Below are positions 27,788 through 35,158 of a stretch of 64,000 nucleotides of DNA, in pieces. Positions within the stretch are counted from its first letter, which is position 1. Every line of letters begins with the position of its first letter. The stretch is from positions 121,002 through 185,001 of the forward strand of contig CATLPD010000004.1 of the NCBI GenBank assembly GCA_950054485.1, written 5' to 3'. A program made the position numbers and the translations under genes. The notes below the pieces were generated by a model. It had not been told where the DNA came from. It made no database searches and was given only the letters and a program-made list of their open reading frames with translations. This DNA comes from an uncultured Alphaproteobacteria bacterium. GTDB lineage: Bacteria; Pseudomonadota; Alphaproteobacteria; Micavibrionales; CSBR16-224.

Positions 27788-28249
27788 ATGAAAAATAAAA
27801 TCGCCAGATTTATCCATAGACTTATCCGGATTAAGAACAAGATTACGCAGCCGTTTTCAATAGGGGTGCGGGCCATTGTTCTGGATCAAGGCAATCGTGT
27901 GTTGCTGGTCAAGCATACATACACGAACCTGTGGTATTTGCCTGGCGGCGGCGTTCACAAAAAAGAGCCGCTGCTGCCTTCATTATCAAGAGAGTTGCAA
28001 GAGGAAGTGGGCCTTACAGTACAAGGCAAGCCAACACTGTTGGGGACGTATTCCAATTTCTACGAAGGGAAAAGCGACTATATTTCAATTTTCGTCGTTA
28101 AGAGTTTTAAAATACGGGAAAATAAATCCCTTGAAATCGAGCGCTATAAATTTTTTAATCTGGATGAATTGCCTGAAGATATTTCGCGAGGGTCAAAGTA
28201 TAGAATTCAGGAATATCTGGGGCAAAAAGACATAGATTATATTTGGTGA
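27788..28249 (+). CDS. Nudix hydrolase
   Basis: A 153-residue protein with a full Nudix box from about residue 57: GG-VHKKE, seven residues, then RELQEEVGL. Nudix enzymes cleave nucleoside diphosphates linked to another moiety. The substrate cannot be named. It starts MKNKIARFIHRLIRIK, a basic helix. The ArsC-like gene follows after 4 bp, suggesting co-transcription. Confidence 0.9.
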   Translation: MKNKIARFIHRLIRIKNKITQPFSIGVRAIVLDQGNRVLLVKHTYTNLWYLPGGGVHKKEPLLPSLSRELQEEVGLTVQGKPTLLGTYSNFYEGKSDYISIFVVKSFKIRENKSLEIERYKFFNLDELPEDISRGSKYRIQEYLGQKDIDYIW

Positions 28250-28253
28250 TAAA

Positions 28254-28604
28254 ATGAAAACAGTTCAGATCTACGGCATTAAAAATTGCGATACGATGAA
28301 GAAGGCCTTTAAATGGCTTGATAAAGAGGGTATCGAATACGGCTTTCACGATTACAAAAAAGGCGGCTTTGATGCTGATGTGATTAGACAGGCCGTTTCA
28401 GAACATGGATGGGAAACCGTTATAAATAAACGTGGTACTACATGGCGCAAGCTGGATGAAAAGCTGAAAACGAGCATGGATGCTGAGCGCGCCATCAAAG
28501 TTGCGGGTGAGAACCCCAGTATCGTGAAAAGGCCATTGATATTATATTCAGGCAAAACATATGTGGGCTATGATGAAGGTCTGTACAAGAGCGCACTGAA
28601 ATAG
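28254..28604 (+). CDS. ArsC/Spx-family (YffB-like) protein
   Basis: A 116-residue thioredoxin-fold protein of the ArsC family. The N-terminal YGIKNCDTMKKAFKWL holds the single Cys typical of YffB/Spx-like members. The later segments RGTTWRKL and IKRPLILYSGKTYVGYDEG (here VKRPLIL) match the family. Function may be thiol-dependent reduction; arsenate reduction is not shown. Confidence 0.88.
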   Translation: MKTVQIYGIKNCDTMKKAFKWLDKEGIEYGFHDYKKGGFDADVIRQAVSEHGWETVINKRGTTWRKLDEKLKTSMDAERAIKVAGENPSIVKRPLILYSGKTYVGYDEGLYKSALK

Positions 28605-28605
28605 A

Positions 28606-29637
28606 TTAACGACGGAAGACCTTGGTCGTCTGTTTTGGGCCATCAGTGCCAATCAGGACAAATTTACCGGTTTTGGTATTCGCCTGCAGCGCAAGGCGGC
28701 TGTATTCATTTGCAATCGGCGCTGTGAACCACGACAGTCTACCATTAAGATCGGATTTCTTTATTTCGTTTCCAGCCTTGGCACGCGGATAGGTGCAATC
28801 GCGTCGCGGAACCCATCTGGCATCATCATTCAAATCAGTTTGAAAATGGTTGCTGACTGATACGCGGCCATCTTGCATTTCGCGGATGGATGCTTTGGTT
28901 TCCGTGCGTTCGATTGCGCAGCCCTGACCCGGCTTTGGACCCGCCAAGGTAAAAAACACGGGTATGGCAATCGGGGTTTCGGCCAACATCTTTTTAGCCT
29001 GATCATAGTCTTTGGCCTGTTCCATGACCTGACGCAATAAATGGGCAGGCGGGATCGCACTGGTGCGGTTGAATTTGACCTTGTTGCGTATCCAGTCTGT
29101 TGCCCTGATACCAAACTTTTGTCTTCGCATTGGTGCCTGATTGATAGCGGCAGAAAAACGCCCTTTTGCAACGGCATTGAAAACACCTGCCATGCCCGGC
29201 CATGTAATATTGTGGAATTCTCCCGCGGGCCCGTTTAGGTGGACAACAGTCATGGATGTGTCCATGGATGGAAAGGGCCAATCCAAAACCCGTGTCATCA
29301 CAGGCCCGTCTTTGGTATCCATAACGGAAGTTGTGCAGCCCCATTCATAACAAAGGTTAAGCGTATATACGCCGTTAATTCCAAGGATGTTCTGATATTC
29401 TTCGATCTCCTGAAGGTATGGATTGTTAGTTTTTGCTAGCCAGTTTTTTGATATGCGATCGCTGATGAAAAAACGCGGTTTGCTTGCGGCCCTGCTGAAA
29501 GCGCCATTGACGCCTTTAATGCTGTTTATCAAATCGATAACCTGTTGTTTCTTGCCTGAAACCAGATGCGTCAGCGATTTTCCGCGAAGGTCAATGTAGG
29601 GTATTTCGTGCGATGGTGACATCACATTTTTTAACAT
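28606..29637 (-). CDS. Acid ceramidase/NAAA-like amidohydrolase (Ntn fold)
   Basis: A 343-residue protein. The stretch CYEWGCTTSVM, GPVMTRVLDWPFPSMD around residues 99-125 resembles the Cys-nucleophile region of choloylglycine hydrolase and acid ceramidase/NAAA proteins (Cys followed by Thr-Thr, then a conserved R-x-LDW). In relatives the Cys becomes N-terminal by self-cleavage. Here cleavage would come after roughly 103 residues. No clear signal peptide is visible at the ATG. Linear amide substrates are likely but unknown. Confidence 0.65.
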   Translation of the reverse strand: MLKNVMSPSHEIPYIDLRGKSLTHLVSGKKQQVIDLINSIKGVNGAFSRAASKPRFFISDRISKNWLAKTNNPYLQEIEEYQNILGINGVYTLNLCYEWGCTTSVMDTKDGPVMTRVLDWPFPSMDTSMTVVHLNGPAGEFHNITWPGMAGVFNAVAKGRFSAAINQAPMRRQKFGIRATDWIRNKVKFNRTSAIPPAHLLRQVMEQAKDYDQAKKMLAETPIAIPVFFTLAGPKPGQGCAIERTETKASIREMQDGRVSVSNHFQTDLNDDARWVPRRDCTYPRAKAGNEIKKSDLNGRLSWFTAPIANEYSRLALQANTKTGKFVLIGTDGPKQTTKVFRR

Positions 29638-29667
29638 AATTTATGAAATATTGTCAAGCTGGGTTTA

Positions 29668-30198
29668 TTATTTGGCAGCCATAGCGGGTGGCAAATCGCT
29701 TTCTTTATGAAGTGATCGGCGTTCGGGGCCATCATAGTTCTTGGCCAATCCGTGTCTGCGGTCTGGACCGACAAAATTTTCCGATAATACAAATTGGCGA
29801 TCATCTTCAATAACCCGAACAAGGCGGTCAGCCATGGTCTGGGCCGAGAAGGGCTTTACGATATAGTCGGAAACACCGGCATCGCGCGCTTTGATCACAC
29901 TGTTATAGTGGCCTGTACCCGCCGTCATGATGATAGGAACGTACTGGTTAGGTGAATCTTCGCGCTGACGAATCATTTTTGTCAGGTGAATTCCCTGATC
30001 CGGATCACGCAGCCAGTCAGTAATAATAATATCATGCTTGATGCTTTTAAATTTATCGAAGGCTTCTTCAGGTTTGTAAGCGTCGTATATGTTGCGTTCG
30101 GGAACTGTCAGCATGCTCAAGACTGATTTAACCAGTTGATACATCGATGGTGTACATTCAACAACAAGTACCCGGACATTCTTGAAACTATACGTCAT
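29668..30198 (-). CDS. Response regulator receiver-domain protein
   Basis: A 176-residue single-domain response regulator. The phosphoacceptor is Asp in IIITDW near residue 58, with a conserved Thr in IIMTAG and Lys in IVKPFSA. The usual acidic pair is altered to Glu-Cys near residue 13-15 (VVECTPSM). The C-terminus carries a GPDRRHG...DGPERRS repeat, a tail found on some alphaproteobacterial stand-alone regulators. No output domain is present. It follows a small helical gene by 20 bp. Confidence 0.88.
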   Translation of the reverse strand: MTYSFKNVRVLVVECTPSMYQLVKSVLSMLTVPERNIYDAYKPEEAFDKFKSIKHDIIITDWLRDPDQGIHLTKMIRQREDSPNQYVPIIMTAGTGHYNSVIKARDAGVSDYIVKPFSAQTMADRLVRVIEDDRQFVLSENFVGPDRRHGLAKNYDGPERRSLHKESDLPPAMAAK

Positions 30199-30217
30199 AA
30201 AAAAACCTTAAAAAATG

Positions 30218-30694
30218 TTACGCGGCCTGATGCTTTTTCAAATAACGTGCGCAAACGGCCTTTAATTCTGTCTCCAAGCTTTTATAAACAGGGGTGTCTG
30301 TATCCTTAATCTGGGACGCAATAAAAACTTTTAAAGATTGTCTGTAAGACGATACGATTTTTACAGCATCCTTATCCATTGTATCGATTTTCTCGAGAAA
30401 CTTAATGATAATTTTGCTGAGCTGTGTAATCGACGGATATTTGAAAAAGCTACCCTGTGATTTTAGCTGCAAAATAGGGGACATTAGACGTGCTTTGTAG
30501 TGTTCAGTATCAAGGTCCACTTTCAGGACTTTGTCCAGATCTTCAGCCAGTTCTATAGCAAGAGGTGTAAAATCAACATCATTGTTATCAATGGCTTCCT
30601 GCGCTTTTTTAATGTCATCAACATTAAACCCGCCTTCGCCAACTTTTTGTTTAAGCGTGTTTTCAGGCTTTACTAGCTTTGCTTCTTTTGTCAT
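30218..30694 (-). CDS. Helical protein of unknown function, 158 aa
   Basis: I do not recognise a firm family. It is mostly helical and charged, without signal or membrane segments. The stretch QLKSQGSFFKYPSITQLSKII around residue 75-95 is a distinctive conserved-looking block. It lies directly upstream of the response regulator, so a role as its partner (for example a phosphotransfer or scaffold protein) is plausible but unproven. No clear Hpt histidine motif is seen. Confidence 0.65.
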   Translation of the reverse strand: MTKEAKLVKPENTLKQKVGEGGFNVDDIKKAQEAIDNNDVDFTPLAIELAEDLDKVLKVDLDTEHYKARLMSPILQLKSQGSFFKYPSITQLSKIIIKFLEKIDTMDKDAVKIVSSYRQSLKVFIASQIKDTDTPVYKSLETELKAVCARYLKKHQAA

Positions 30695-30796
30695 TTAGAT
30701 AGGCCCCCACATAAAGAGATATAAGTATTTATAGCATAAAGCGAAAGAATTTAGATAGAGTTAATAGCCCTTCGCAGATATGCGAAAGATTATCAC

Positions 30797-31237
30797 CTAT
30801 CTTGGTGATGGCTTGCCCGGTTCGGAGGACTGCGGTTTGGCCTTTTCAATATATTCAGGCAGGTTATATTTTAGAAAGTCATTTGCGATAGCCTCGACAA
30901 AGTACCCATAACTGGCACTCGGCTGATTTACAGCAATTTTTTTAATCTCCTCGGCCATATCTTTTCGCGTAAAATCTTTTAGATCGCGTTTTGCGACACG
31001 CTGTTTTTCTTTGATAGGGTCCAGTAGTTCGCGCATGGCATCTTTTTTAAATCCGGCAAGAACGGTCGTTTTGTCGGCATTTTGTAGTTCAGGTGGGGCA
31101 TATTCATCTTTCCAATCGGCAGATAAAATGAAGCCATGTAACTTTGCAATTAAGCTGGAGACATCAGGGCGATACGGCTCTATTGGGGCTGACGCTTTTC
31201 TTGAACTCGTGCCGAATATATTTTTAAAAAAACCCAT
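30797..31237 (-). CDS. Hypothetical helical protein, 146 aa
   Basis: I do not recognise it. It starts MGFFKNIFGTSSRK with a strong AGGAG ribosome site, is helical from residue 25 to 130, and ends in a Ser/Pro-rich tail. It is possibly membrane-associated through its hydrophobic N-terminus. It lies upstream of the helical/response-regulator pair. A palindrome covers its promoter region. Confidence 0.6.
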   Translation of the reverse strand: MGFFKNIFGTSSRKASAPIEPYRPDVSSLIAKLHGFILSADWKDEYAPPELQNADKTTVLAGFKKDAMRELLDPIKEKQRVAKRDLKDFTRKDMAEEIKKIAVNQPSASYGYFVEAIANDFLKYNLPEYIEKAKPQSSEPGKPSPR

Positions 31238-31250
31238 AGCCCACTCCTAA

Positions 31251-31270
31251 ATTATGATGTTTATCATAAT
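31251..31270. promoter_or_regulatory. Candidate operator palindrome
   Basis: ATTATGAT (31251-31258) and ATCATAAT (31263-31270) form a perfect 8-bp inverted repeat with 4 bp between. It lies 14-33 bp upstream of the ATG at 31237, where it could overlap the promoter or leader. The palindrome is direct; regulation is inferred. Confidence 0.4.
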
Positions 31271-31329
31271 CCCATAGGGTAAAAAAAACCTTAATATTCT
31301 TGGATGAGTAATGGGTCAATAAGAGTTTA

Positions 31330-31342
31330 TGGAGGACGAGCC
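31330..31342. other. Putative attachment site (left), diverged tRNA-Cys 3' end
   Basis: TGGAGGACGAGCC matches the complement of the tRNA-Cys end (TGGAGGCACGAGCC at 37639-37652) except for one missing C. The orientation is that of a direct repeat flanking the island, as integration into a tRNA 3' end would give. Confidence 0.5.
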
Positions 31343-31406
31343 TCTATCGTTTGAAATCTCTAACTTGTTGATATTAATGATTTATTTACAATTCGATTTT
31401 TAGAGA

Positions 31407-31425
31407 TGCCCCCGATTGTGCCCCC
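31407..31425. repeat. Two TGCCCCC motifs at the left island end
   Basis: TGCCCCC occurs at 31407-31413 and 31419-31425. The same motif occurs three times beside the integrase start, and nowhere prominent between. Probably arm-type integrase-binding sites. Confidence 0.5.
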
Positions 31426-31428
31426 ATA

Positions 31429-32835
31429 TTACTTTTCAGGCTTAGCAATCTTTGGGTAAATAATCTTATAAACTTTATAAGGTTTCAACTTTGTTGTCCA
31501 TTCCCAATGGTAAATTAACGAGCCTTCCCAAGCTGTTTCTTCATCTTCAGTAAAAGTTACTTCTACGGGTAATCCGTATTCCATCTTTTTAAAGCTTAAC
31601 TCGTCTAAAAGCTCTCTTGGCAATACAATGGTTCCGCCGCTTAAAGCTCTAGCGTTATATAAGGGAGCAGAGTTTATATCATACATATAATGCTGTTGTT
31701 TGCTATCTCGGGTAGGGGTTAAATTGATAAACTCTTGGCACTTATAGGGATGATAATTGTTACTGGATATCCTTTCACAGTTTTCATTCCATCGTATTAA
31801 ATGTTCTATCCATTGTTGTGCGGCTTCTTGATTTCCGGTTACAACCGATTTTACGGTAAATAGTATGGATGAAATTAGATGCTCTTTTAATCCTTCAAAA
31901 ATCTTTCTATATGAATCCCATTCTAAGTCTTTACTCTTATAGGAAAGAGAGCCTTGCAGGCTTTCCCACCCTTCAATGTATGCTATCAAAGCTTCTTCGT
32001 GTTGATGCCCTATATTGTCCTCCAAAATATGAGGGTTAATGTTAGAGGGGGCGGAGGTTTTCTTTTTACATTGATTTTCCCACCAATCATTTAATCGAAA
32101 CCAGAGAAAACCTTGGAAACTTATAACGGAGTCCAAACTGGTCATAGATGAAAAATTTGTAATTTCTCCGGAAAGGTGGCTTGCTGTATAAGAGGCTGTC
32201 TTAAAGAAGGAAACGTCATCTTCTAAAGAGTTCACGCATTCGCGATAAATATCTGCATAGACCCGATTCCAGCTCTGATGGAGGTTTTCAAACCATGTGG
32301 TTTCAATAACGGCATAGTTTATAACTCCATTGTCATCTTGCTTCTCTCCTATTTGTAGAAGCAAGATATGAAAGTCCTTTAGTTGTTCAAAATGCTCTTC
32401 AAATGCTTGTAAATCCCCATCTCTAATAGCTAAAACAACATTGTAGCTTATAGCATTAATAGCTTTTTTTGTATTAAAGTCAGGTGTTTCGTCATTGTGA
32501 TTGCTAAATTTAAATGCTTTTTTTATAGCCCATTTTTCTAAAAGGGTTAGAGGCGACTTTTCGTCTTCCACCTTACATAGAACCACCTCTCCCTTTGGGT
32601 ATAGGCGTCCTACGTCCACGGAAAAGAATATCGTGGGAGCTGATGGTAGATAGTCCTCTTCAGAATTAACTATAATTGTATTTCTATTTTTCCATCTTTT
32701 TATAGTTTGTTTTAAAAGGTCTATATTTATATCGGTCAAATATTTTGGTTTAGATAGTTTAATGGCTACTGACGTCTGCCCCTTTCCTCCGAGGAAAAAG
32801 GAGGTGTAAACTTCTGGTTTTATTTCTTTGCTCAT
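31429..32835 (-). CDS. Island cargo protein B, cytosolic, 468 aa
   Basis: I do not recognise a family. It is soluble, with no signal or membrane span. The first 150 residues look alpha/beta, and the middle (about 170-370) is helical and Trp-rich. Its start overlaps the stop of the upstream membrane protein by 4 bp, so the two must be co-translated. It is the last gene of the island before the left end, where defence or fitness cargo often sits. Base composition is AT-rich compared with flanking core genes. Confidence 0.65.
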   Translation of the reverse strand: MSKEIKPEVYTSFFLGGKGQTSVAIKLSKPKYLTDINIDLLKQTIKRWKNRNTIIVNSEEDYLPSAPTIFFSVDVGRLYPKGEVVLCKVEDEKSPLTLLEKWAIKKAFKFSNHNDETPDFNTKKAINAISYNVVLAIRDGDLQAFEEHFEQLKDFHILLLQIGEKQDDNGVINYAVIETTWFENLHQSWNRVYADIYRECVNSLEDDVSFFKTASYTASHLSGEITNFSSMTSLDSVISFQGFLWFRLNDWWENQCKKKTSAPSNINPHILEDNIGHQHEEALIAYIEGWESLQGSLSYKSKDLEWDSYRKIFEGLKEHLISSILFTVKSVVTGNQEAAQQWIEHLIRWNENCERISSNNYHPYKCQEFINLTPTRDSKQQHYMYDINSAPLYNARALSGGTIVLPRELLDELSFKKMEYGLPVEVTFTEDEETAWEGSLIYHWEWTTKLKPYKVYKIIYPKIAKPEK

Positions 32836-33641
32836 TCTTCGGCACCACGAGAAATGCTGAAAAAGATATTCCTTTTTAAATAGCTTTTTAGCTCTTTTGG
32901 ATAAATCTCATTAACTATAAAGTTCCTCATAGCGGCATTGCGTTCATAAGGATTTATAAGGCGTAAGGAGGTGATCATAAAATATAGTATTAAATACAAA
33001 TTAACCAAAAACCAGAGTATTATCAGAAGAATTGTATAAAAACTGATATTGATGTCATTGCTCCAAATTTGCATTCCTTCAGTTACAGTTATTGCCACTA
33101 GCAAAGCTAAAGAGCTGAATGTTACGAGTTCAACACGGCAAGATTTTACAATAAAATTTAGAACTTCTTGTTTTAAATGCTCTCCTTGTTGCAAAGTAAA
33201 TTGATGAAGAGCTACAGCCATAGGGATGATTAAAGCGAACATTGTCGCCTGTATTGTAGCGATAACCCCATTTAAACTTGAAACCTTTCCTATTCTTAAA
33301 AAAGCTTCCGGAGAATCTGTTTGAAAATAACCTAAAAATATTGAACACATATTTGTAGGGATAATGTTTAGAAGGATGCTTGGTATAAGAAATGTCACTA
33401 ATAATGCTGTTAAAACAGCCGTCTTATACGTATCAAGCCAGTTTGTAAAAACATGCGACTTGCCATATCGATATTTTCTGAATATTTGATTGGCGGCTTT
33501 TAATTCAGAAATTTCTTTGGTCGCCATTGTGCTAATTTTTGATTTTTTAAAAAATGGTAGAGCGTCTTTCAGCATCAGCCAAATCAAAGTAACATTCTCT
33601 TTTACCGGAACTAGGCGTTTTAATAGGGTTGTATAAGTCAT
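32832..33641 (-). CDS. Island cargo protein A, four-helix membrane protein, 269 aa
   Basis: I do not recognise a family. Four membrane helices lie at about residues 75-95, 122-142, 172-192 and 200-225, with a cytosolic helical N-terminus of about 70 residues and a C-terminal basic tail. The second helix region (GVIATIQATMFALIIPMAVAL) resembles that of large ion-channel-like DUF2254 proteins, but I would not assign it. Translation is coupled to protein B by an ATGA overlap. Together they look like a membrane effector or sensor with a cytosolic partner. Confidence 0.65.
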   Translation of the reverse strand: MTYTTLLKRLVPVKENVTLIWLMLKDALPFFKKSKISTMATKEISELKAANQIFRKYRYGKSHVFTNWLDTYKTAVLTALLVTFLIPSILLNIIPTNMCSIFLGYFQTDSPEAFLRIGKVSSLNGVIATIQATMFALIIPMAVALHQFTLQQGEHLKQEVLNFIVKSCRVELVTFSSLALLVAITVTEGMQIWSNDINISFYTILLIILWFLVNLYLILYFMITSLRLINPYERNAAMRNFIVNEIYPKELKSYLKRNIFFSISRGAEE

Positions 33642-33723
33642 ATTTAATCTGATAATTATTGAGGTAATATGACACTATTACGTGTATAGCCTAAATTTTC
33701 AATGCCGTTTTTAGATAAGGTTG

Positions 33724-34077
33724 TTATTTTGTAATGGGCTGTCCAACATCAAAGACTAATTCTTTTACTTCGTTGCCAGAACTAACGGTAACGCTCCCCA
33801 TTTGAGTATAGCTATGCTCGACTTCTTGTTTGTCGGTATTCTTGCCATAGGCACTATCCATCAGCTCTTTAAATGCCGAGACATCTCCGGAGGAAGCTTT
33901 CACGATTAAAGAGCGTACAAGCTGATCAACGACTTGTCCTGCTTCTCCATCAGTCGCTTTCGCTTCAAGCCATTCCTTGACGATTGTAGAACGATTTCTC
34001 GAACCTTTTGGGCGGCCTTTGGGGTTGCCGCTTTCTCCCTTTTTCCAAGGAGGCATAAGATTATCTGAACTTGGCAT
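33724..34077 (-). CDS. DUF5681-domain protein
   Basis: A 117-residue protein with the DUF5681 hallmark near the N-terminus: PPWKKGESGNPKGRPKGSRNR (residues about 9-29), then a helical KEWLEAKA region. DUF5681 proteins occur in phages and islands, often near terminase genes, but no terminase follows here. It may be a DNA-packaging or regulatory relic. It is divergent from the structured RNA region. Confidence 0.8.
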   Translation of the reverse strand: MPSSDNLMPPWKKGESGNPKGRPKGSRNRSTIVKEWLEAKATDGEAGQVVDQLVRSLIVKASSGDVSAFKELMDSAYGKNTDKQEVEHSYTQMGSVTVSSGNEVKELVFDVGQPITK

Positions 34078-34240
34078 TTCCGGTGTATCCTCGGTGTAAA
34101 TATCCTAAATTCATAATATCAAAAATGATCAATTATTTCAATGCGTTGTCGGTCTAGGCTATGGCGGTCAATAACGGCTTTAAACGATCAATAATAACTG
34201 TTAAGATGTTTTCGGTTTGTCCTTGTTGGCAGACTGGGGC

Positions 34241-34373
34241 TTAGTAACCCCGATGTAACCGGACTGACGTTCCGATTAAATACGTCGCTTCTCGGCTTAA
34301 GACCGGGAGGCGGCGGCGTATGTCCAAGCTTCGGCTAAAGGCCGTCGCGGTCGTTGTTACATCGGCTTACTAA
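34241..34373 (+). ncRNA. Structured RNA with closing stem and three internal hairpins
   Basis: TTAGTAA-CC-CCGATGTAAC (34241-34259) pairs with GTTACATCGG-C-TTACTAA (34356-34373), giving 17 bp with one small bulge. Enclosed are three hairpins: CGGA/TCCG at about 34260-34274, a long one at 34280-34321 (nine pairs, then a second 7-pair helix after a bulge), and CGGC/GCCG at 34332-34344. A perfect terminator follows at 34381. I do not recognise the class. It may be an independent small RNA or a 5' leader of the membrane gene at 34427. The strand is inferred from the terminator T-run. Confidence 0.6.
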
Positions 34374-34380
34374 CTTCCGG

Positions 34381-34413
34381 TCACCAGAGAGGGCATCTCT
34401 GGTGATTTTTTTT
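34381..34413 (+). terminator. Perfect intrinsic terminator abutting a ribosome site
   Basis: TCACCAGAGA (34381-34390) pairs with TCTCTGGTGA (34396-34405) with loop GGGCA, followed by eight T residues. The run ends directly before the GAGG ribosome site of the gene starting at 34427, so termination here would silence that gene unless read-through is regulated. Confidence 0.88.
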
Positions 34414-34426
34414 GAGGTTTTTAAAG

Positions 34427-34750
34427 ATGAAAGTTTGGAATAAATATCCGAATGCTTTTTTAATAATTTTTCCAACGTTGATTGTGGCTTTTATAGATAG
34501 TTGGGTAAAGATTGATAAATTTTTGGACTTATCTAGCTCGGCAACTATTGGTTATGATTTGGGAAACGTTGCAGGGTCGTTTATTACTCAGATTGTAGCG
34601 GGCTTACTCTTAAGCTTTATCGTTTTTCTGTTTTTCTATTTTTCCAAGAATAATAAGGCCTTTCTTTGGGCTTGGTCGCGTTCCATGCTTTTTATAAATT
34701 TACTGTTTCTGCTGATGGCTTGGCACATACACGATAACCCAAATTTCTAA
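34427..34750 (+). CDS. Small four-helix membrane protein, 107 aa
   Basis: The ATG at 34427 lies 10 bp after GAGG; an in-frame TTG at 34412 is unlikely. Three or four hydrophobic helices (about residues 10-28, 46-72, 82-100) and a basic loop suggest an inner-membrane protein. No family recognised. It directly follows the structured RNA and terminator and is followed after 12 bp by another tiny membrane protein. Confidence 0.55.
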   Translation: MKVWNKYPNAFLIIFPTLIVAFIDSWVKIDKFLDLSSSATIGYDLGNVAGSFITQIVAGLLLSFIVFLFFYFSKNNKAFLWAWSRSMLFINLLFLLMAWHIHDNPNF

Positions 34751-34762
34751 ATGGACATATAA

Positions 34763-34942
34763 ATGTTTTTGGAAATATTATTGATACCTATTGCAACCTT
34801 TTTGTCGATTTTAATCCCTGTTGGTTTGGTAATGCATTTAAAAAAGAAAAATCAAAAGTTAGCGGATCACCCTTTTGCAATCGGGCTGATCTGTCTTTTG
34901 ATGGTTATGCCGATATATATTTGGGAGTATTATCAAAATTGA
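34763..34942 (+). CDS. Tiny membrane protein, 59 aa
   Basis: The frame starts at ATG 34763 and stops with TGA at 34940-34942. Two hydrophobic helices (about residues 4-24 and 38-54) flank a Lys-rich loop (LKKKNQK). Its stop overlaps a TTG that may start the HTH gene. No family known, and it lacks a strong ribosome site. Confidence 0.45.
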   Translation: MFLEILLIPIATFLSILIPVGLVMHLKKKNQKLADHPFAIGLICLLMVMPIYIWEYYQN

Positions 34943-35130
34943 AAAAAGTACTGATTGATGGCGAAACCTGTTACAGCGTCAGTGACGCGGCTAAATATTT
35001 AGGCATTCGAAAAGCGGAAGTAATGAAGCTTATTTCCGGAGAAAAGATTGTTATGGCTCGTCAGAGAAGAGCGAATAGTCGGAATTTTTATGTTACGGCA
35101 GATAGTCTGGTGGATTACAAATATAAATGA
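34939..35130 (+). CDS. MerR/excisionase-type helix-turn-helix protein, about 63 aa
   Basis: The core YSVSDAAKYLGIRKAEVMKLI, then NSRNFYVTADSLVDYKYK, is the winged helix-turn-helix pattern of HTH_17 excisionase-like proteins. It would bind DNA and could direct excision or repress island genes. No ATG is found; TTG at 34939, overlapping the previous stop, or TTG at 34921 are the candidates. Convergent with repA, 28 bp apart. Confidence 0.7.
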   Translation: MKKVLIDGETCYSVSDAAKYLGIRKAEVMKLISGEKIVMARQRRANSRNFYVTADSLVDYKYK

Positions 35131-35158
35131 TCCCCATTACTCCGGACTACGGACAAGC

